From: Prochilodus magdalenae
Taxonomy: Eukaryota > Chordata > Actinopteri > Characiformes > Prochilodontidae
Assembly (NCBI GenBank): GCA_024036415.1
Contig: JAMWET010001101.1
Location: 425,001 to 489,000, forward strand
Length of the DNA stretch: 64,000 nucleotides
Direction of reading: 5' to 3'
Shown: piece by piece, positions 12,701 to 23,609 of the stretch
Layout of the letters: every line of letters starts with the position of its first letter
Position numbering within the stretch: position 1 is the first letter of the stretch
The notes under the pieces: model-generated
What the model was told of the DNA's origin: nothing
Databases searched by the model: none
Seen by the model: the letters and a program-made list of their open reading frames with translations, nothing else
Translations under genes and position numbers: made by a program

Positions 12701-13520
12701 ACAGACACACTTAGAGACAGACACACACACACACACTTAGAGACAGACAACTTAGAGACAGACACACACACACTTACAGACACACTTAGAGACAGACACA
12801 CACACACTTACAGACACACTTAGAGACAGACACACACACACACACTTAGAGACAGACAACTTAGAGACAGACACACACACACTTACAGACACACTTAGAG
12901 ACAGACACACACACACTTACAGACACACTTAGAGACAGACACACACACACTTACAGACACACTTAGAGACAGACACACACACACTTACAGACACACTTAG
13001 AGACAGACACACACACACTTACAGACACACTTAGAGACAGACACACACACACTTACAGACACACTTAGAGACAGACACACACACACTTACAGACACACTT
13101 AGAGACAGACACACACACACACACTTACAGACACACATAGAGACAGACACACACACACTTACAGACACACTTAGAGACAGACACACATACTTAGAGACAG
13201 ACACACACACACTTACAGACACACTTAGAGACAGACACACACACACTTACAGACACACTTAGAGACAGACACACACACTTAGAGACACACTTAGAGACAG
13301 ACACACACACTTACAGACACACTTAGAGACAGACACACACACTTAGAGACAGACACACACACACTTACAGACACACTTAAGAGACACACACACACACACA
13401 CACACTTACAGACACAGTTAGAGACACACACACACACAGACCAGAGGACCAGCAGACTGACACAGACAGACACACAGACGCACACACTTACAGACACGCA
13501 CACAGACCAGAGGACAGACC
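12465..13520. repeat. CA-rich minisatellite, 34-bp unit
   Basis: A (CA)n tract grades into units of the form CACTTACAGACACACTTAG followed by AGACAGACACACA. The CTTAGAGACAG marker recurs exactly every 34 bp in the best part (for example 12928, 12962, 12996). The array reaches within about 50 bp of the splice donor at 13569. All Thr/His or Cys/Val frames here are simple-repeat translation. Confidence 0.97.
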
Positions 13521-13569
13521 AGCAAACTTACAGAGACAGACCAGCAGACTGACACACAGACAGACTTAC

Positions 13570-13594
13570 CGAGACTGTTTGTCGATCCATCCAT
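13570..13594 (-). CDS. First coding exon of an unidentified minus-strand gene
   Basis: On the minus strand an ATG in strong context (AACATGG) opens MDGSTNSL and ends CTCG followed directly by the donor GTAAGT, leaving phase 1. An in-frame TGA lies seven codons upstream, which fixes the start. A 13-codon upstream ORF precedes it. The surrounding GC-rich sequence to about 14000 fits a promoter and 5' UTR. The rest of the gene would lie leftward beyond a long intron holding the minisatellites; I found no second exon in the window and do not recognise the eight residues. Confidence 0.55.
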
Positions 13595-13599
13595 GTTGA

Positions 13600-14960
13600 A
13601 GTCCTTCGCTGTTCACTCTTGGAAGTAGCTCATGTTGTGAGGCGAAGAGTCCATACTAGTCCTGTCCAGGCCCCCGGAGCCCAGTTCAGCAGCCCTTCAG
13701 AGAAGGAAGATAAAGTAAACCCCGCACACGTGTGTGGAGTGAAGAAGCGAGTCCACTCCAAACTCCCCAACCCAGGAAATGAGCTGCGCGGCGGCTGCGG
13801 AGGCGAGCAAGTGCACGACGGCGAGAAGCGAGTATGGATGGATTACAGCGCAGGAGCTGCGCTCACACTGGCACCCTGCCCCAATCCAGCTGTCTCTCTG
13901 GGATTTATCTAAACCGCTCCTGCCCTGCTGAGGAGACCCGCGCTGAAGGAAAGAGGCGCCACAGCGCTGCTGTGCAGTCCCGCTCTGACAAGAGAGTCCA
14001 GAAGTTATGAGAACAATTCAACCGGCCCTGCGCCCTCTAGCGGCGATGGTGTGAATACAACAGTCCGTTTAGAGGGAGTCACTTCCTATTCCTCCCATTA
14101 CGGCTGAAACACGACTGCCACGCTACGCTAGAGGGCGCCAAACAGAGAGTCTCCAGTGGATGCGGGTAAATGGAACTAAACAGCTTAACTTGTATAATGA
14201 AATGTTTCTAGTCGTCCATGCAGTAATTTCCTTTCATACTGGGAAAGTACGACGAGGTATTACTTTAAAAGCAAAGAAAACTTATCAATGTGTTTGTGTT
14301 TTCATTCAGTTAATTGGTTTAGGGCGCTAGCATTATTATGTCACTGATTGCTGATTGACTGGCGTGGTGATCTACTGTTTTTGTTTTTCCAAATTTCAAT
14401 TTATGTACAGAAAGAAACACACATGGAAATAAAAACAATTATATATAAAAACACAATGTAAATAAAGCAAATGCACATACAAAATGATCATATAATACCA
14501 AGAATACCTTGTACTACTTTTAGATCAAATTGATTTATTCCGGCAAAATGGTAAATTTAAGAACATTTTTGCTAGCTATTTGTGTTTGAGGTTTTGAGTG
14601 ACAAGAGTTAACTGCGTGGTCCTGAATATGGAGAAATGGGTCTATTTATACTTTGTTGTACTGCTATGACACGTTTTCAGAGGGAACACATTGATTTACA
14701 TTCATCACACAGATCTAGATATAGTACTGCACATTGTACCCCTCTCCTTCTAAAAACGCGTAAAGATACAACAGAAACATGTAACGTTATTTTAGAGTGA
14801 ACATGGCTCCGTTGCGGAACCATCGATACGGAACCATAAGGAGAAAGCAAATGTTTCCGATTAGTCAAGAGGGACGGGAGAAAGGTGTCGGACTGAAGTA
14901 GGAGGTTATGGCGGCGTGTTTGGCTTGAAGGAGATCTGAGGAGAGTGAGGTTTGTGTGAT
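13600..14960. promoter_or_regulatory. Likely bidirectional promoter region
   Basis: A GC- and CpG-rich block (about 13640-14170) abuts the minus-strand first exon. A second block near 14790-14950 (CGG, CGACG, ATGGCGGCG) would serve plus-strand ecsit. ecsit needs an upstream non-coding exon because its start-codon exon begins at a clear acceptor (15613-15614). Donor-like GTGAGG at 14945 or GTTTGT at 14950 could close that exon. Transcription starts cannot be placed from sequence alone. Confidence 0.45.
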
Positions 14961-15363
14961 AACAGTGATTTTCTGAGCGAAGATCATTTAATTCCAAACT
15001 GGCAGGTTTTAATCCTGTGTGATATAGTATATACATTTATATTCGTATTGTTTATCTTTGTTATATTCTTGAGTCGCCGGTTCTGCTTTACTGGAGAACT
15101 GCAGCCAGAATTAGTCCGCAGTACCTCCTATGCAGTTTTTCCTCCAATAAACTGCAGGCAATCTAACCTCCTGTCAACCTGGACGTTGTTCCAGCTGTGT
15201 AATAAATATCATAGCTAGTTATTACTCTAACTGTATGGTTATATATGCATTACTGTGTGTGTCTGTGAAATGCTATATATCTGTTCTGTTACTTATAACG
15301 TTGTAATGACATGGGAACTAGCTGCATCTATGTAATGTTATTGCTATTGTTATCTGAATAATA

Positions 15364-15364
<1 letters not shown>

Positions 15365-15410
<46 letters not shown>

Positions 15411-15478
15411 TATGTATGTATATATATATATATAGACATATGTATGTATATATATATATATATAGACATATGTATGTA

Positions 15479-15515
<37 letters not shown>
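15365..15515. repeat. (TA)n, TAGACATATGTATG and (GT)n microsatellite
   Basis: A TA run, then three copies of a block with AGACATATGTATG, then (TG)n. It lies in the intron just before the ecsit start-codon exon. Confidence 0.97.
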
Positions 15516-15518
<3 letters not shown>

Positions 15519-15632
15519 TTATAAGAATCTACTTGATAGAGTTATAATAACTCTTATTACTTACTACTGGCTAATGATGTAATTTTTTTTATTGTGATTG
15601 CATTTTCTCCATAGAAAAGATGATATTTTACA

Positions 15633-15767
15633 ATGAAGGGCATCAGGCTTCTTCTACGAACCCAGCAGGTTGGGCGGATTGCTTCTTTCTTGAATACACC
15701 CATTAACGCCAGTTGTCTTCAGACACCTCTCCTCTCATCCCCAGTATCACAGCTTTGCTGCGGTCAA
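15633..15767 (+). CDS. ecsit: ecsit coding exon 1
   Basis: Encodes residues 1-45, the mitochondrial-type leader. It ends GGTCAA then donor GTAAGT, phase 0. An earlier ATG at 15620 opens only a short frame that stops. Confidence 0.88.
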
Positions 15768-18700
15768 GTAAGTATTTACCCGGCTGTTGTTGCCGACATT
15801 TTGAGCTATTAACTATTTGCTGTCATAGATGGCAAATGAGGACTATTTAGTAGAAGCCACTTCTTTGTGTGGTCTAAAGACTTTGATTTTTTTGTAATTT
15901 CTTAAGGGCCCAAGGGGGATTCATTGCGGTTCATCAGTTTACAAGAACAAGCCGGACAGTGCTGATCTTCGGGAAATATTTGAACTTGAGAATGAAAAAA
16001 AGGACAGGTCGTTGGTCACCCATGATGACCTGTTTGCACACGCTGCCAAAGACTCAAAGACCAAAGCTAATTTCAACAGAGTAGTTGATGTGTTTAACAA
16101 GAAGGACATCAGGCGGCGTGGACATGTAGAGTTTATATATGCTGCTTTAAAGAAAATGCCAGAATTTGGAGTAGAACGGGACATTGCTGTCTACAACAAA
16201 CTCCTGGACGTGTTTCCCAAAGAGGTTTTTGTGCCGCGGAACTTTATTCAGAGGATGTTTAATCACTATCCCCGGCAGCAGGAGTGTGGGGTACAACTGC
16301 TGGAGCAGATGGAAAGTTATGGTATGTTTTTTTTGTCCTTTTTATTGACTTAGAATTTGAGCTAAGGATTTGAGCTCAAACACACACTGTTTTCTTTACC
16401 AGTATCATAAAAGCTAAAGTATGTTTTGTACTGTTTGTAGTGTATGTTCTTGCTGTTGTTATAAAACATCACATTGGTTAAATTATAGCTTTACAAATGA
16501 AGGAAAGTCATTCTTAACTTTAAATGTTAATTCATTTTTGAAGTTTTATTCCAAGTAATTTTGTACAATTTCTGTTGATCCTTTTGTTATAAAATCTGCA
16601 CACAATATACAGACCAGCTGTTAAAAAAAAGAATTACAAGCTGTTTAATATGACTCCAAGAATGACTCCAGTGAATGACAGTTCTTTGGAAAGAATGAAC
16701 AAAATTAAACTTGTATACAACACAGAGTTTATCAGTTTTATGTTTTTTCTATCACCAGGAATAATGCCTAACGTGGAAACGAAGGTCCTCCTTGTTCAGA
16801 TCTTTGGAGAGAAGAGCCACCCTATGAGGAAGTACCAGCGTATAATGTATTGGTTTCCCAAATTTAAGAACACAAACCCATTCCCAGTGCCCTATGAGCT
16901 CCCGCAAGATCCTGTCGACCTTGCACGCTTCAGTCTCATCAGAATTGCTAATGACCTGGATGCTAAAATTACTGTTTATCAGGTAACTGCTATCAATGCC
17001 TACCTGTCTATCCACTATATATTGCCAGTCATCTAGTACATTTTGGTTGTAGGCCACACAGTAGCATTAAGTACCTCAAATCACCATGTGTTATGGGAGT
17101 AACAATGGCAGTCCACTCATGTTCCAAAACAAAACTGGGTTTACAATTCACAGTGTCACGATGAAATGTTAAACTCTTGCTTTGTGGTGTTTATAGCTTT
17201 TTAACCTTGATTGGCCAGGTCACAGATTCTGTTATGATTGCTCACTGGTAAGAGCTGTTTAACACAATACCAGCATCCTGGTACGAGTACCACCCCTACA
17301 GGCAAATAAACCGATTCTGCTATGAGATTACATCAGCTTAAAACTGAGAAAGGAAGTGGAATTTCAGCAGGTGCTGGGAATTTCAGGGAGCTGAGAAAAG
17401 TGGTTTCTGTGAGAGACAGTTTCTCCCACTGGATTGTACTTAGGGCTTTATAACTTTGCAGCAAGCTACTTAACACACTCAAGAACAGAGAAAAGCAGGA
17501 TTAATGCTACAGCATACATTGTGAAGCAAGTGATTCAAACGCTTTACTTATTGTTTTCTGTCTTCAGCTCCCATCTACAGACATCACAGAGACGGGAGAG
17601 GAAGTCACTCAACCACATATTGTAGGTATGCATTTCTTTGTTTTTCAAGGGTTAGTCCTATTCAACAGACAAAACACAAGTGCCATATAATTTACCCAGT
17701 CGCATGTATTAATGCTGTTTTTAGCCATCCTAAAACAATGAAGTGATTGTAGATAACTTCAGCATAGCAAGTGTAAGTTAGGTTGGCACTGGTACCTGGA
17801 GGGCTGGTGTCCAGAACAGTTTGCAGCATATACTGTCTAATTTACAGTCAAATGTGAGACAGTTTATGATCATAATAAAATTGTTCCTTTAAGCCCAGTC
17901 TCTCTGCACTCAACAGGGATTCAAAGCCCAGAGCAGCAATCTCTACTTTCCAAGCATAACCCAAATAGACCTGTGTTTGTGGAGGGCCCCTTTCCTCTCT
18001 GGCTCAGGAAGACATGTGTTCATTATTACCTGCTCAGGGCTGACCCCGCTCCTCCGGAAGAGAAGGTACTATAAATCTGCATTCACATTACAATGTTGCA
18101 GTGGTCATGAAATGTCTCACACTGTAAAGCCCATTCGTGTTTTGAGTCATACAAATCAAACATTTTGAAAGCATACAGAAGATTGGCTCAAGCTCGTCTG
18201 TGCTGGCAGTAACCTCTGAATGCGCTCCCCGTCTGGAAATTTTTTGCAGATGATGGGGGAAAAAAAATTAAAAGGGCAAAATTGGATGTAAATTTGATTT
18301 TTATATTGTTCCTTTTCTACAAACTGAAGTGCTAGTTGTGTCTGCTAGGGCATGCAAAGAACAGTTGAAACTCCTTTCTGCTAAGCTGCTCTGTTGTGTT
18401 GCATGGATTCCATTTAGACAGAGCAGGAGCCTGATCCTGAACTGATTGGTCCAGAGCAGAGCCTCTTCTACCCTCAGCATATTGACCTTGACCTTAACAG
18501 AGACTTGGGGGATGATGACAGCTTCGATGTGGTTGATGGTGAGCTCAAACCTGGTCCTGGAGTACCCCTTGTCCAGTTTCCCTAGTTCACAGCACACCCA
18601 TTTTGTCATGAAGGGCTAGTTATGGGCTGGAAAAGCAGGAGCAGGTGTGTTGGGAGCAGAAGAAACTCCAAAATGTGCAGGGCAAACTGAAAATCTTAAA

Positions 18701-18860
18701 TCAGGCGAGGAACTGAGGGCTTGAGTTTGGTGATTCTCCCACTCAGGCACACACGGTTCAAGGTTTAGTTGATGTGCTCAAGCACGGGAACACCAAACTC
18801 CAGCCCTCAGTTCCTCACCCTGTGCAGTAAACCAGCCCTCCAGGAGTGCAGTTCCCCATA

Positions 18861-18897
<37 letters not shown>

Positions 18898-19673
18898 CCC
18901 TGGTACACAGAATTAGACATTTTCCAATACATCAAAAATAAGGAATTCCTCAGTGTGTGCCATGATTTCATTTGTAACTGTTTTCACCGTATTCACAGCT
19001 TACATGTGGTGCACTAATTTAAGACTTATAACTGTATATTATCGATTGATTTGCTTCAGATAAGTAAAAGTTTTGAAATAGATCCATCCCTCCTTACCCA
19101 TTTTGATTTGATAGGTTGCACAAAGAATTCTAGTATTGACCATTGACAGTAGTTTCCACAAAAGATAATGAATGCAAGACTTTTGGACAAAAGAGAGGGC
19201 CATATCTGTGACCGTTGTGCGGTGTTCACAACAGTTTTACACTGTTACAATGTACTGAAACCATTACACCCTTAAATGTGAGATGTGTTTAGGAAAGTGT
19301 GGAATGGAAAGGGATAATTGACAATATTCTTGAATTTAGTATATTTCTTATTGCTAAAGTATATTGTTGACTGACAACTGACATCTGATCTTATTGAATC
19401 CTCTTTCATCTAGTTGAGGAAGGTCCTGTCTATGCCATGTGCATGGCAGGTCAAAGTGACCAAGCTACCCTCGCCCGATGGATCTGCGGCCTGCAGGAAA
19501 CTAACCCTGTCTTGGGTCGGGTCCCTACAGTGTTTCGCCTAGAGTCTGGGACCAGAGAGCTCCAGATGGCTGCAGATGTGCAGCATGACTCTGAGCAAAA
19601 TACAGAGCCAGGAACAGAACAGGAGCACAACATAGAGGAGGAAACGCTACATTCACAGGGGATGAAGCAGTGA
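15633..19673 (+). CDS. ecsit: ECSIT, Toll-pathway signalling adaptor and complex I assembly factor
   Basis: Seven coding exons: 15633-15767, 15907-16321, 16759-16982, 17568-17625, 17917-18065, 18418-18538, 19414-19673, giving 453 aa (human is about 431). All introns are GT/AG and the phases join cleanly. Family ECSIT: bridges TRAF6 and MEKK1 in Toll/IL-1 signalling and, in mitochondria, joins the MCIA complex for complex I assembly. The conserved core is clear: [29 protein letters not shown] [50 protein letters not shown] and [12 protein letters not shown]. The N-terminus ([20 protein letters not shown]) is basic and amphipathic, fitting a mitochondrial targeting peptide. The start-codon exon begins with an acceptor at 15614, so the 5' UTR is spliced. 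The acidic C-terminal tail is weakly conserved. Possible poly(A) signals are AATAAA at 20492 and 20807. Confidence 0.95.
15907..16321 (+). CDS. ecsit: ecsit coding exon 2
   Basis: Residues 46-183 plus the first base of Gly184. The acceptor TTTCTTAAG is weak in pyrimidines, but the frame gives [10 protein letters not shown], matching the RGLHC segment of human ECSIT. Donor GTATGT. It holds the first half of the PPR-like helical core. Confidence 0.9.
16759..16982 (+). CDS. ecsit: ecsit coding exon 3
   Basis: Starts after ATCACCAG and completes Gly184, then [16 protein letters not shown] to KITVYQ (residues 185-258). Donor GTAACT, phase 0. Confidence 0.93.
17568..17625 (+). CDS. ecsit: ecsit coding exon 4
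   Basis: A 58-bp exon after TGTCTTCAG encoding [19 protein letters not shown], matching the variable loop before GIQSP in human ECSIT. Donor GTATGC, phase 1. Confidence 0.92.
17917..18065 (+). CDS. ecsit: ecsit coding exon 5
   Basis: Encodes [16 protein letters not shown], then [15 protein letters not shown] and [14 protein letters not shown], the most conserved C-terminal-domain stretch of the family. Acceptor CTCAACAG, donor GTACTA, phase 0. Confidence 0.94.
18418..18538 (+). CDS. ecsit: ecsit coding exon 6
   Basis: Residues 328-367, including [19 protein letters not shown], equivalent to the YYPMQLDLEYVR region of human. Donor GTGAGC. A dispersed CCTGGTCCTGGAG repeat begins only about 10 bp into the following intron. 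Confidence 0.9.
18535..18900. repeat. Dispersed CCTGGTCCTGGAG-type repeat plus (ATT)n
   Basis: Segments with AACCTGGTCCTGGAG, AGCAGGAGCAGGTGTGTTGGG, CCAAACTCCAGCCCTCAGTTC and CAGCCCTCCAGGAGTGCAG recur in related forms at about 17785, 28290-28390, 35430 and 37620-37770. This looks like a family of small interspersed repeats common in fish. The block ends in (ATT)n at 18861-18895. Confidence 0.55.
19414..19673 (+). CDS. ecsit: ecsit coding exon 7 (terminal)
   Basis: Starts after TTTCATCTAG and completes Val368, then [20 protein letters not shown] and the [15 protein letters not shown] segment, followed by a Glu/Gln-rich tail that ends at TGA 19671-19673. Confidence 0.93.
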
Positions 19674-21988
19674 ATAGACTGTAGTGGGACTTTTCACACT
19701 GCAGTGGTAATGAAGTGTGTTTGTTTAGTGCATCTTCTGTTAGTCTAGTCAAGGCAAAAAAGTTTGATTTCTGTTTTTTCACAGAGGTTATAAGTTGTTG
19801 ATTAAATAGAGAAAGCTAGTTTCACCCAAAACAAGACAGTTGATGCTGGGTAAAACAGAAAACAGCATTCGTTCATATTCAAAATCAATTTGTATATTCA
19901 AATTCTGACTGAGGTGAGCAGTGGACTGGGATTTTGGATGGATTTAAAATACCTCTTGGTTAACTGAGGGAAAAGCAGTTGGGAAACTGTGTTGGGACTT
20001 GATGAGGTCATTTAGAGACACCCAATACCATTGAAACAGACACAGTTGCAAACACAGGGAATCGAGTTAAAGTTAAATCTTTTTAAATTAAAAAATGTTA
20101 AAGGTTTTAGATCAGATAACGCATTTTATTTCTAATTTGTTGTATTTGGTTTGGCCACAAAACTGTAAATGATCTAGTGATAAAGAACAGAAACGGCTAA
20201 TGTCACATTAACTGTACCATCCAAAGCCTGAAGCTGCCTTCCCTGAAGGGGTTTGCTTGAGGCTGTTTTTAGCCGGCCAGTTTTACTTAATATATAAGCG
20301 CATGGGATTTTACTCAAGCCCTGAAGCGTTTTTGTCTGATGTCTGTTACCTGTTGGTGAGGTCCTAGCATGCGCATATTCAACCTTTGCAGCTCAACAGC
20401 TTTATTTCTACAAGAATCTCATCTGCAGTTAATATAATATTTATGTAGGATATCATTTCACACAACATTATAGAGTGTTAATCAAAACATTAATAAAACA
20501 GACTTTTAAAGTGACAGTAAGTTTGAACTGTCATTGGGAACAGTTACTGTGGTAGCTCTGTTTACAATCACTGTTACCTAATGTAAAGGTAATTCTTTTC
20601 AGAAATGTATGTTGACAGTGGCTCCATGTGTCTTACAAAGATTTAGATCTTGTAAAATTGGCATCATATTACTGTTTTCTCTGTGTTGATAATCAATGTC
20701 ATATCTTGATGGGATTCTAATAATGAAATTGTTAATGGATCAAGCATATTATCTATAATTACATGCTACATGAGAGAGAGTTAATTAAAAGTAGAGATGC
20801 CAGTGCAATAAAAAAAAAAATTTGGACATCGGGTAGTGCTCACTGTTTTTGTGATGGACGTATGCAAGACAAACAAGAAACTGCAGACATTTTCACTTAC
20901 CATATCAAAAAGTCGTAAACAGAATAAGCTTGTAGTTGTTACTCCATGAAGCAGCGTGAAATTATGAAGGTACAAAAATCTTTATTTGCTCTTGAAAAGT
21001 TAGAACAATAGGTGTGGAAAGACTACAAGTACTTACTAATGAAAATACAAATGAAAGAATTTCAAGATGTCACCATCATCCCAAAACATATTACAATCCA
21101 TTAGAAAATACTTTATGTCTAATTATGCTAAATAATTCAGTACCTTTACTTATTGGTCAAACAAATTAAACAGAAATTAATGTGGCTCAACCTGTAGTTC
21201 TTTTATTTTTCCCAATTTCATGTTTCGTCTTTATTATTTGTTCTCTTTATTTGCTAATTTCTATACAGTATGTTTAGTTTTTAGGTTATAGATTGTTGGG
21301 GAGAGGCAAAAACATGACCGTTTGCTGTTCTCCTTGTAGTCCTGCCAATTCTTTGTCACATCTCTCCATTAAACACCTGGTAGCCATTTTATGTTTGATC
21401 TTCAACCACCAAATTTGATAGAACCCAACAAAGCCTACTTTTGCTTCTCCTTACATTCAAAAATGTAGGTAGGTGACCGTCGTGTTCCTCAGAATCCATT
21501 AGCAACCAAACCCTAACTCTTTATCAGAAACTTTTTAGTTTATGTAAAACTTGAAAGAATAACTCAAATTAAGAGACATAGAGCATACTTAACATGCAAA
21601 GGCAAAAGTAATCTTAACTATCTTCATATAAATACTAGGCACAGTATTTTCCCCAGAAAAAAGACATTAGTTCCAATAGAATAATTAAACTGTACAATAT
21701 ACATATAGCAAATGCATACTTACACATTATACAAACGGTTGAGTAAGTCTGTTATGTAACATTCCAAGAATGTGTGCATATGAACTCAGTATGAAACAGT
21801 ATTTAACAGCAAAAAGAGAAGTGAACTGTTTAAAACTTTCAGTAAAGAACCAGAACTAAAGAATAGAGTAAGCTGCATGCCACTTAAGAGACATAGAGTT
21901 TCATGAATGCTCCATAGCTAAATGCCATGTATTTATGCTGAATCCAAAAATGAAAGGTACGCCAAACGTATAAACAACATATATATAT
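19674..21988. other. ecsit 3' UTR and intergenic sequence, no further gene seen
   Basis: AT-rich, with candidate poly(A) signals at 20492-20497 and 20807-20812. No exon or transposon was recognised between there and the Tc1 element at 21989. Confidence 0.5.
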
Positions 21989-23228
21989 ACTGCTCACATA
22001 AATAAAGGGAACACTTTGTAATCAGAGTACAGCATCAACTCAGTTCAACTTCAGGGATATTGATCTGGTCAGTTAAGTAGTAGGGAGGGCTGTTAATCAC
22101 AGTCACAGTCTTAAGAGTACAGTGGAGATTCCAGGAGACAGGCAGTTACTCTAGAAGAGCTGGACAAGGCTGTAAGGTCCTTAACCCCTCAGCAGGACTG
22201 GTATCTGCTCCTTTGTGCAAGGAGGAACAAGCTGAGCACTGCCAGAGCCCTACTGCTGTGAATGTGTCTGACCAAACAATCAGAAACAGGCCTCATGAGG
22301 GCGCCCTGAGGGCCCGACGTCCTGTAGTGGGCCCTGTGCTCACTGGCCAGCACCGTAGAGCTCAATTGGCATTTGCCACAGAAAACCAGAATTGGCAGAT
22401 CTGCCACAGGCGCCTTGTGCTTTTCACAGATGAGAGCAGGTTTTACCTGAGCACATGTGACCTGAGCAGACGTGACAGGCTCTGGAGACGCCGTGGAGAA
22501 TGTTATGCCGCCTGCAACATCATCCAGCATGCCTGGTTTGGTGGTGGGTCAGTGATGGTCTGGGGAGGCATATCCCTGGAAGAACGCACAGACCTCTACA
22601 GACTAGACAGTGGCACGCTGGCTGCTATTAGGTATCAGGATGAAATCCTTGGACCCGTTGTCAGCCCGTACGCCGGTGCAGTGGGTCCTGGGTTCCTACT
22701 GGTGCACAACAATGCCCCGCCTCATGTGGCGAGAGTATGCAGGCAGTTCTTGGAGAATGAAGGAATTGATACCACTGACTGGCCCACCGGGTCGCCTGAC
22801 CTAAATCCAATAGAACACCTCTGGGACATTATGTTTCTGTCCATCCGACGCCACCAGGTTGCACTTCAGACTGTCCAGGAGCTCAGTGATGCCCTGGTCC
22901 AGATCTGAGAGGAGATCCCCAGGACACCATCCGTCGTCTCATTAGCAGCATGTGGAGGCCATACAAACTTCTGAGTACCATTTTGAGTTGCTGCAGTGGA
23001 ATTTGGGTTAAATGGACGAGCCTGCTGCATCAGTTTTTCACTTTGATTTTCAGGGTCTTTGAATTCAACCCTCTGTAGCTTGATCATTTTCATTTCCTTC
23101 AAACGATGTGGCATCCTTTCGTTTCTAACACATTACCCAGTCTATATGAGGCAAGATATTCTGCATGATTTTTTTCCCATTGAGATCTGATGTGTTTTCA
23201 AAGTGTTCCCTTTATTTTTTAAGCAGTG
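21989..23228 (+). mobile_element. Tc1/mariner-family transposon, defective
   Basis: Terminal inverted repeats: the left arm around TAAATAAAGGGAACACTTTG is mirrored at the right by CAAAGTGTTCCCTTTATTTT, and TA dinucleotides flank the ends. It carries a 231-codon transposase remnant (next entry). The 5' part of the transposase gene is missing, so the element is internally deleted and probably immobile. It lies between the 3' ends of ecsit and the spindoc-like gene. Confidence 0.92.
22213..22908 (+). pseudogene. Tc1-like transposase remnant (DDE domain)
   Basis: 231-codon frame with LFTDESRF (first catalytic Asp), GGGSVMVWGGIS, then VHNNAPPH where active relatives have an Asp (xDNA), and [12 protein letters not shown] (third acidic residue). 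The N-terminal paired-like DNA-binding domain is absent and the second catalytic Asp is replaced by Asn, so the protein should be inactive. It ends at a premature TGA. Confidence 0.88.
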
Positions 23229-23514
23229 TATATACATATACACAGTCATTTTTCCCCTCTCTCAAGAGTACAAACCAGATAGAAAAGATAGAAAACCGTA
23301 GGATATATAATGGATATCTCTCTTAAAAGAGAGCTCAAAGGAGGAAGGTTGGTCTTAAGGCAATTCAGTATGCCTCTGAGGCTACACGGTGCTTTTGTGT
23401 TTTATTTTATGACTAAGAGTCTCACCCCATCTTTCCCTTCCTCGTCTGTCCTTCACGGCGTTGTGGGAACACAGTATCTTACAGGATTTCTCACCTGGAA
23501 CAGGTTACAGCTTC

Positions 23515-23609
23515 CTAGAGTTGCTGTTTTTTAAGACGTTCATGTTGGTTTTGTTTGTCATCCACATCCAGAATCACCTCAATCTCTGCAGTATGTGTCA
23601 AGCTTTCCT
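23515..23609 (-). CDS. spindoc-like coding exon 5 (terminal)
   Basis: Acceptor TTATTTGCAG, then EESLTHTAEIEVILDVDDKQ and stop TAG at 23515-23517. A minus-strand AATAAA at 23402-23407 is a good poly(A) candidate about 110 bp past the stop. Confidence 0.8.

Noticed and set aside
12446..13503. Thr/His-rich and Cys/Val-rich open frames
   Set aside because: Simple-repeat translation of CA-rich DNA.
13619..13912. 97-codon plus-strand frame
   Set aside because: It lies antisense in the GC-rich 5' region of the minus-strand gene, with no family similarity and no splice context.
22213..22908. Treating the 231-codon frame as a host gene
   Set aside because: It has Tc1 DDE motifs and lies between matching terminal inverted repeats.
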